NCBI GenBank assembly: GCA_964244885.1
Contig: CAXTKD010000010.1
Coordinates: 57,951 to 121,950, forward strand
Direction of reading: 5' to 3'
Source of the DNA: CAXTKD01 sp964244885
Lineage (GTDB): Bacteria > Pseudomonadota > Alphaproteobacteria > Sphingomonadales > Sphingomonadaceae
Length of the DNA: 64,000 bases
This document shows positions 59,613 to 64,000 of this stretch, in pieces. A program made the position numbers and the translations under genes. The stretch's first letter is position 1; every line of letters begins with the position of its first letter. The notes below the pieces were generated by a model. It had not been told where the DNA came from. It did no database searches and saw only the letters and a program-made list of their open reading frames with translations.

Positions 59613-59676
59613 CTTGCCGGTGCCGCCGGTGCGTCGTAACGCCGCAACCTATTTAATCGCAAGCCTTTGTTCGAGC

Positions 59677-59692
59677 TGGCATACGCTTTGCA
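59677..59692 (+). promoter_or_regulatory. sigma-54 promoter of PEP-CTERM gene 1
   Basis: TGGCATACGCTTTGCA matches the consensus TGGCACG-N4-TTGCW in the GG and GC dinucleotides and their exact 10-nt spacing. Transcription would begin about 12 nt downstream of the GC, near 59702, giving a short leader before the ATG at 59724. Confidence 0.75.
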
Positions 59693-59723
59693 CAGCCGCC
59701 GACATATTCGGGAGGCTTGTATC

Positions 59724-60197
59724 ATGAAGACTGCACTGCTCGTGCTGGCGCTCGCCGCCGCAACGCCGGCCGCCGCCTCGGTGACCTACGATTTCACCGC
59801 CTATAATCCGAACGGCACCGAGCGCGGCGGGTTTGTCTGGAACACGGACGAGCTCATGAGCGGCCCGGGCGTGGTGCTCCCGCTCTTCACCTTCACCTGC
59901 AAGACCGGCTTCTGCGGCGAGCAGGTGCTCTATCCCTATCCGGCCGGTGACGATCATCCCGTGGCGACCCATACGGTCTACTTCTGGCAGGGGCCGGTGA
60001 CCGCGCCCTATGATTTCGCTGACGGCGCTTTCTATGCCTACGGCACCTATTTCTCGAGCAACGAGGACTTCTCGCCGACCGGCAAGCTGGTCATCAGCGA
60101 AACGGTCGATCCGGTGCCCGAGCCAGGCGAGTGGGCGATGATGGCGGCCGGCCTCGGCGTCGTCGGCGCGGTCGCGCGGCGCCGCAAGCGCGCCTGA
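59724..60197 (+). CDS. PEPxxWA-CTERM sorting domain protein (1)
   Basis: 157 residues from the ATG at 59724 with GGGAGG upstream. Signal peptide to about residue 18 (ATPAAAS), then a beta-rich secreted body with Cys pair TCKTGFC near 66-72. The C-terminal sorting tripartite signal is VPEPGEWAMM near 131-140, hydrophobic helix, then ARRRKRA. This is the sphingomonad variant of PEP-CTERM, processed by an exosortase during export to the surface or extracellular matrix. Nothing else in the body was recognised. Confidence 0.88.
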   Translation: MKTALLVLALAAATPAAASVTYDFTAYNPNGTERGGFVWNTDELMSGPGVVLPLFTFTCKTGFCGEQVLYPYPAGDDHPVATHTVYFWQGPVTAPYDFADGAFYAYGTYFSSNEDFSPTGKLVISETVDPVPEPGEWAMMAAGLGVVGAVARRRKRA

Positions 60198-60200
60198 TTC

Positions 60201-60217
60201 TGTCGGCAGGCTTTACA
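60201..60217 (+). promoter_or_regulatory. 17-bp box TGT-N11-ACA, candidate enhancer site of PEP-CTERM gene 2
   Basis: TGTCGGCAGGCTTTACA is the counterpart of the 59596-59612 box. It is 63 bp before the second -24 element, and both are followed by CTT. The spacer between box and promoter differs in sequence, so the conservation is concentrated in the box and the promoter. Confidence 0.6.
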
Positions 60218-60220
60218 CTT

Positions 60221-60244
60221 CGCCGCGCCCCGAAAGGCGCGGCG
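60221..60244. terminator. strong hairpin after PEP-CTERM gene 1
   Basis: CGCCGCGCC and GGCGCGGCG form a perfect 9-bp stem with the loop CCGAAA, 23 bp after the stop codon. It is not followed by a T-tract. It lies between the enhancer box and the promoter of gene 2, so it could end transcription of gene 1 and keep the two genes independent. Confidence 0.6.
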
Positions 60245-60280
60245 GGCACAAGCCGTTTGATCACAAGTCTTTGCGCAAGC

Positions 60281-60296
60281 TGGCATAACGCTTGCA
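60281..60296 (+). promoter_or_regulatory. sigma-54 promoter of PEP-CTERM gene 2
   Basis: TGGCATAACGCTTGCA has the same -24/-12 pattern with GG and GC separated by 10 nt. It is 31 bp before the ATG at 60327, equal to the distance in copy 1. Confidence 0.75.
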
Positions 60297-60326
60297 CGGC
60301 CGCGCCCGTACTGGGAGGCTTTGCAT

Positions 60327-60818
60327 ATGAAAAAGATCGCTCTTCTGGCGCTGGCGCTCGCCGCCGCTTCGCCCGCCGCCGCGTCGGTCACCTATGATTT
60401 CGAGAGCTATCTTCCGTATTCGACGACGGTCGTCACGAGCTTCAGCGTGACCGTTAACGATTTCCTGACCGCGGACCATTCGGCGTTCACGCCTGGCGAG
60501 CTTGATAGCTGCAGTTCGACCGCCGGCGCTTGCGGAAACCAGTATTTCGATCGGCAAGCGCCGGGCAACGACATTTTTCACACGGGTCACGATACCGTGA
60601 TCTCGGAGGCCGGACAGTTCGGCGTCTTCCATTTTCTCGAATATGGCGCCTTCACCACTGTCGGAACGCACTTCGCCAGCAACCCCGACATCGGGGTGAC
60701 CGGCAAGCTGGTCGTCAGCCAGTCGGTCGATCCGGTGCCCGAGCCCGGCGAGTGGGCGATGATGGCTGCCGGCCTCGGCGCCGTCGGCCTGACCGCGCGC
60801 CGCCGCAGGCGCGGCTAA
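60327..60818 (+). CDS. PEPxxWA-CTERM sorting domain protein (2)
   Basis: 163 residues from the ATG at 60327, with GGGAGG upstream. Paralogue of the previous gene: similar signal peptide (LALALAAASPAAAS), the first mature residues VTYDF are identical, and the end is VPEPGEWAMM, hydrophobic helix, ARRRRRG. The bodies differ in the middle, with a Ser/Cys-rich SCSSTAGACG segment near 62-71. Likely surface or matrix protein sorted by exosortase. A tandem duplication with its own promoter. Confidence 0.88.
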   Translation: MKKIALLALALAAASPAAASVTYDFESYLPYSTTVVTSFSVTVNDFLTADHSAFTPGELDSCSSTAGACGNQYFDRQAPGNDIFHTGHDTVISEAGQFGVFHFLEYGAFTTVGTHFASNPDIGVTGKLVVSQSVDPVPEPGEWAMMAAGLGAVGLTARRRRRG

Positions 60819-60825
60819 GGCTCCC

Positions 60826-60849
60826 AGCCGCCCGGCGCACCGGGCGGCT
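60826..60849. terminator. strong hairpin between PEP-CTERM gene 2 and the M3 peptidase gene
   Basis: AGCCGCCCGG and CCGGGCGGCT form a perfect 10-bp stem with a 4-nt CGCA loop, 7 bp after the PEP-CTERM stop and 14 bp after the opposite-strand peptidase stop. It is placed to serve both convergent genes. The T-tract is poor (GTTC). Confidence 0.7.
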
Positions 60850-60863
60850 GTTCGCATCCTCGT

Positions 60864-63041
60864 CTACGTCGCCGGCACCGGGAAGCCGTGGTCGCGCAGC
60901 AGCGCGTCGGCCTTGGGGTCGCGGCCGCGGAAGTTGCGGTAGGCGACCGCCGGGTCGACGGTGTTGCCGATCGAGGTCAGCGTGTCGTGCAGCCGCTTGG
61001 CGACCGCCTTGTCATACGGCCCGCCCGCTTCGGTGAACGCCTCGAACGCGTCGTGGTCGAGAACCTCCGCCCAGATGTAGCTGTAATATCCGGCCGCATA
61101 GCCTTCGCCCGAGAAGATGTGGCCGAACGCCGGGATGCGGTGGCGCATGATGATCTCGCTCGGCTGGCCGAGGGCGTCGAGAGTCTCCTTCTCGAATTTC
61201 TTGGGGTCGATCGGCGTGGCGCCGGCCAGGTGGAGCTTCATGTCGACGATCGCGCTCGCCTGCGCCTCCAGCGTCGTGAAGCCCTGGTTGAAGGTGCGCG
61301 CCCGGTTGATCTTGGCGACCAGCGCGTCGGGAATGCGCTCGCCGTGCTCGTTGACGAGGAAGCGCAGAACCTCCGGCGTCGTCAGCCAGTTCTCGTTGAG
61401 CTGCGACGGGAACTCGACGAAGTCGCGCGCCACGTTGGTGCCGGCGAGCAGGGGGTAGGTGACGTTGGAGTTGAGGCCGTGCAGCGCGTGGCCGAACTCG
61501 TGGAACATCGTCTTGGCGTCGTCCCACGCCAGCGTCGTCGGCTCGCCATTGCCGCCGCCGACGAAGTTCAGGTTGTTCGAGACGATCGGCGAGGTCGGGC
61601 GCAGCTTCTGCTGCGTGCGGTACTCGCTCATCCAGGCGCCCGAGTTCTTGCCCGGACGCGCGTTGGGATCGAAATAGATCATCCCGACGTGGCCGCCGTC
61701 CCGGCCCTTGACCTCGAACACCGTCATGCCCGGCGCGAAGGTCGGCACGTTGGTCACCGGCACGAAGGTGAAGCCGTAGAGCTGTCCCGCCGCCCAGAAC
61801 ATCGCGCTTCGCACATGGTCGTAGCGCAGGTACGGCTTCACCTCGTTGAGATCGAGGTCGTACTTCGCCTTCCGAACCTTCTCCGCATAATAGCGATAGT
61901 CCCACGGAGCGATCTTGAAGCCGCCCTTCTCGGCATCGACCAGCGCCTGCATGTCTGCGACGTCCTTCTTCACCTGCGCCGCCGCCGGCGTGTAGACCGA
62001 GATCATCAGTGCGAGCGCGGTTTCCGGCGTCTTCGCCATCGTGTCGGCCAGGTGCCAGTGGGCGTAGGTCGGGTAGCCGAGCAGCTTCGCCTTCTCGGCG
62101 CGCAATTTCAGGATCTGAGTCACCACGGCGTTGTTGTCGTTGGCGTTGCCGTTGTCGCCGCGCGACGCCCACATCCTGAAGCCCTTCTCGCGAAGCGCCC
62201 GGTCGGACGAATAGGTGAGGAACGGCTCCATCGAGGAGCGGGTGTTGGCGATCACCCACTTGCCCGGCATCTTGCGGCGCGTGGCTTCCCCCGCCGCCGA
62301 CTCGACCTGCGCCGCCGACAGGCCGGCGAGCTGCCCCTTGCTGTCGAGGATCAGCGCGTAATTCTCCTCGTCCGCCAGCTGGTTCTGGCTGAACTTGGTG
62401 TAGAGCGACGCGAGCTCGGAATTGACCTTGGAAAGCGCCGCCTTCTGCGTGGGGCTGAGCTTGGCGCCGGCCTGCACGAAATTGTTGTAATAGACCCACG
62501 ACAGGCGTTGCTGCTCGGGCGTCCACGTCGGCTTGTCGGGCGAATTGTAGACCGCCTCGATCCGCGCGAAGAGCTTGGCGTTCTGCGTGATGCTGTCCTG
62601 GAAGGCCGACAGCTTGGGCGACATCTCGGCCTCGACCTTCTGGACGTCGGGGGTCGACAGGTTCGACGTGTAGACGCCGTAGATCGTATAGACGCGGCCG
62701 ACCTCCCGGCCGCTGTTCTCCAGCGCCACCAGCGTGTTCTCGAAGGTCGGCCTGGCGGGATTGTTGGCGATCGCCTCGATCTCGCGCAGGTTCGCCGCCA
62801 TCCCCGCCTCCAGCGCCGGCTTGAAGTCGGCGACCTTCGCCTTGTCGAACGGCGGCACGCCGCCCCACGGGCCGGTCCACGGCGCGAGCAGGGGGTTGGC
62901 GGACATCGTCGCACCGCCGGCCGCGGCCTTCGCCGTCGTCGAGCCTTTGGCCGATGACTTGCCGGTGCCGGCGGTCTGCGCGGCGAGCGGGGTCGAAAGC
63001 AGCGCGGCGGCGCTTACGCCAAGAAGCAGGGTCTTGATCAT
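60864..63041 (-). CDS. exported M3-family peptidyl-dipeptidase (Dcp-like)
   Basis: 725 residues from the ATG at 63041. Signal peptide to about residue 21 (LSTPLAAQ) and a short Ala/Lys/Thr-rich linker. The helical M3 thimet-oligopeptidase fold carries the zinc motif FHEFGHALHGL near residue 513 with the third ligand Glu about 25-30 residues later (DFVEFPSQ). It releases dipeptides from oligopeptides in the periplasm. An alternative upstream start would remove the signal peptide from the N-terminus. Confidence 0.93.
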   Translation of the reverse strand: MIKTLLLGVSAAALLSTPLAAQTAGTGKSSAKGSTTAKAAAGGATMSANPLLAPWTGPWGGVPPFDKAKVADFKPALEAGMAANLREIEAIANNPARPTFENTLVALENSGREVGRVYTIYGVYTSNLSTPDVQKVEAEMSPKLSAFQDSITQNAKLFARIEAVYNSPDKPTWTPEQQRLSWVYYNNFVQAGAKLSPTQKAALSKVNSELASLYTKFSQNQLADEENYALILDSKGQLAGLSAAQVESAAGEATRRKMPGKWVIANTRSSMEPFLTYSSDRALREKGFRMWASRGDNGNANDNNAVVTQILKLRAEKAKLLGYPTYAHWHLADTMAKTPETALALMISVYTPAAAQVKKDVADMQALVDAEKGGFKIAPWDYRYYAEKVRKAKYDLDLNEVKPYLRYDHVRSAMFWAAGQLYGFTFVPVTNVPTFAPGMTVFEVKGRDGGHVGMIYFDPNARPGKNSGAWMSEYRTQQKLRPTSPIVSNNLNFVGGGNGEPTTLAWDDAKTMFHEFGHALHGLNSNVTYPLLAGTNVARDFVEFPSQLNENWLTTPEVLRFLVNEHGERIPDALVAKINRARTFNQGFTTLEAQASAIVDMKLHLAGATPIDPKKFEKETLDALGQPSEIIMRHRIPAFGHIFSGEGYAAGYYSYIWAEVLDHDAFEAFTEAGGPYDKAVAKRLHDTLTSIGNTVDPAVAYRNFRGRDPKADALLRDHGFPVPAT

Positions 63042-63117
63042 GTCGGTGAATCTCCCTTTGCCGCGCGCGGCGGCCCGATGACCGTGTCTAGCGCGGCGCA
63101 CCGGCCCTTCGCCAGTC

Positions 63118-63519
63118 CTAAGGGTGGCGATGCGCGGCGCGCCAATTGAGGATATGCGCCGTGGCGACGAGCAGGACGCCCGCCACCGTCAGCCAGCGTT
63201 CGGCGGCGTTGCCGCCGAAGAAGGCCACGGCTGCCGCCATCGATGCCAGCCCGGCCGCGCCGACGGCGACCGGGACCAACCCCGCCGCCTTCCGCCCCCG
63301 CGACAGCGCCCAGGCGCTCGTGGGCACGGCGAATCCCAGCAGCAGCCAGTGCGTCGTGTCGTCGCGGCCCTGAAGCAGGCCGAACGCCGGCAAGGCCGCG
63401 ACGATCAGCGGCAACGCGAGGCAATGCACGAGACAAAGCGCCGAAGCGCTGACCGCGATTCCATCCAGCCAGCCGCTGGGTCTGGCGGTGACGGCGTTGG
63501 TACTGGATCGGCCGGTCAT
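63118..63519 (-). CDS. MerC-like inner-membrane protein
   Basis: 133 residues from the ATG at 63519, with AGGAG upstream. Four transmembrane helices. A Cys pair SALCLVHCLALPLIV near 25-39 is the MerC/MerT-like metal-binding motif of the first helix. MerC proteins carry mercuric ions, but family members without mer operons are often linked with zinc or other metals. It is divergent from a ZnuD-like receptor, which suggests zinc homeostasis (inference). Confidence 0.78.
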   Translation of the reverse strand: MTGRSSTNAVTARPSGWLDGIAVSASALCLVHCLALPLIVAALPAFGLLQGRDDTTHWLLLGFAVPTSAWALSRGRKAAGLVPVAVGAAGLASMAAAVAFFGGNAAERWLTVAGVLLVATAHILNWRAAHRHP

Positions 63520-63542
63520 GCGAACTCCTCTTGCAAGGCGAA

Positions 63543-63557
63543 TGAGATAGTATATCA
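63543..63557. promoter_or_regulatory. imperfect palindrome TGAGATAGTATATCA, possible Zur box
   Basis: Six of seven pairs around the central base match (TGA-N-ATA-N-TAT-N-TCA), 24 bp before the MerC-like start and 71 bp before the ZnuD-like start. It resembles the core of Zur boxes in shape, and both flanking genes would fit zinc control. Confidence 0.45.
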
Positions 63558-63627
63558 AATCCGAGTTGAAAGGGCGTTGTCCACCGAAAGCGTCCAGGGT
63601 CCGACCGTCAGATTGAAACGATATATT

Positions 63628-64000
63628 ATGACCTCTCGCAATTCCGCAGCTATCTCCGCCTTGCTCGCCGGCGCGAGCCTGCTGTCCGGCGCCGCCGCGT
63701 CGGCACAAGCCACGCCGGCCGCCGCCCCGTCGTCGGGCTATCACCAGCCGGACTCGCCCGACATCATCATCACCGCGCCGCTCAATCGCTCGCGCTTCGA
63801 CACGCTGACCGGCGCGTCGGTCCTGCAGGGCGTCGAGCTGACCCGCGACGTCCGCCCGACGCTCGGCGAGACGCTGCAGCGCCAGCCGGGCGTCAGCGCG
63901 ACCTCCTTCGGCCCGAACGCCTCGCGGCCGGTGCTGCGCGGCTTCCAGGGCGAGCGCATCCGCGTGCTGACCGACGGCATCGGCTCGATCGACGTGTCGA
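63628..64000 (+). CDS. TonB-dependent receptor, ZnuD-like, cut at the right edge
   Basis: The first 124 residues of an outer-membrane receptor. Signal peptide to about residue 28 (LSGAAASAQA), a TonB-box-like PDIIITAP near 44-51, then the plug with LGETLQRQPGVSATSFGPNA near 77-96 and RPVLRGFQGERIRVL near 98-112. The GVSxTxFGPxASRPVxRG pattern is that of ZnuD/zinc-type receptors. The rest lies outside the window. The ribosome-binding site is weak. Confidence 0.85.
   Translation, partial: MTSRNSAAISALLAGASLLSGAAASAQATPAAAPSSGYHQPDSPDIIITAPLNRSRFDTLTGASVLQGVELTRDVRPTLGETLQRQPGVSATSFGPNASRPVLRGFQGERIRVLTDGIGSIDVS

Noticed and set aside
59613..59676. Hairpin in the spacer before the first sigma-54 promoter, corresponding to 60221-60244
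   Set aside because: Only a direct repeat of GCCGGTGCC type is present and no good stem forms, so the hairpin is not part of the conserved module.
1..64000. CRISPR arrays, rRNA and tRNA genes, riboswitches
   Set aside because: I saw no regularly spaced direct repeats and no rRNA-like or tRNA cloverleaf sequence. No riboswitch consensus was recognised by eye. A covariance-model search would be decisive.

Overview
The window is GC-rich DNA from an alphaproteobacterium, most likely a member of the Sphingomonadaceae. Reasons: a sphingomonad PEPxxWA-CTERM sorting signal on two secreted proteins; three TonB-dependent receptors with sphingomonad-type plugs; the typical alphaproteobacterial gene orders purH / heparinase-like / rpe / rsmB and hemC-hemD-mitofilin-like divergent from tsaD-gpsA; and several families of intergenic inverted repeats of the kind found in these genomes. 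I saw no rRNA, tRNA, CRISPR array, transposase, integrase or phage gene.

Layout. 1-9.9 kb is core: dapB (cut at the left edge), a sirtuin, purH, a heparinase II/III-like protein, rpe, rsmB, an SDR and an SDHAF4-like (DUF1674) protein. 9.9-14.8 kb holds a stand-alone acyl carrier protein, a ferritin-like diiron protein, a polysaccharide pyruvyl transferase-like protein and a fatty acyl-AMP ligase, which together look like a small acyl-ACP tailoring module. 15-20.1 kb is haem and tRNA-modification core (hemC, hemD, tsaD, gpsA). 20.2-25 kb is a CzcBA-type metal efflux pair with a His-rich accessory protein and no outer-membrane factor.

26-49.8 kb is an accessory catabolic region. On one side, a TonB receptor, pirin, DoxX, aldehyde dehydrogenase and NTF2-like operon is divergent from a flavin monooxygenase plus MFS pair. 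Next comes a translationally coupled HDAC-like / amidase / RidA operon divergent from a TetR regulator, and a second TetR gene divergent from an isonitrile hydratase-like DJ-1 protein. Then follow an MBL-fold protein, an FAD hydroxylase with a DUF2783 small partner, fumarylacetoacetase and two small membrane proteins. Last is an opposing operon of TonB receptor, two NTF2-like proteins and a second isonitrile hydratase-like protein. The contents suggest uptake of an aromatic or amide-type compound, hydrolysis of C-N bonds, clearance of imine and aldehyde intermediates, and a homogentisate-type lower pathway of which only the last enzyme is present here.

50-64 kb returns to envelope and housekeeping genes: D,D-carboxypeptidase, lipid kinase-like protein, phosphoesterases, a tiny zinc-ribbon protein missed by length cut-offs, glutathione peroxidase, peptidases and a GGDEF protein. 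Two tandem PEPxxWA-CTERM genes each carry a near-perfect sigma-54 promoter and a shared 17-bp upstream box at the same spacing, the most striking regulatory signal in the window. The right edge has a MerC-like gene divergent from a ZnuD-like TonB receptor, with a possible Zur-type operator between them.
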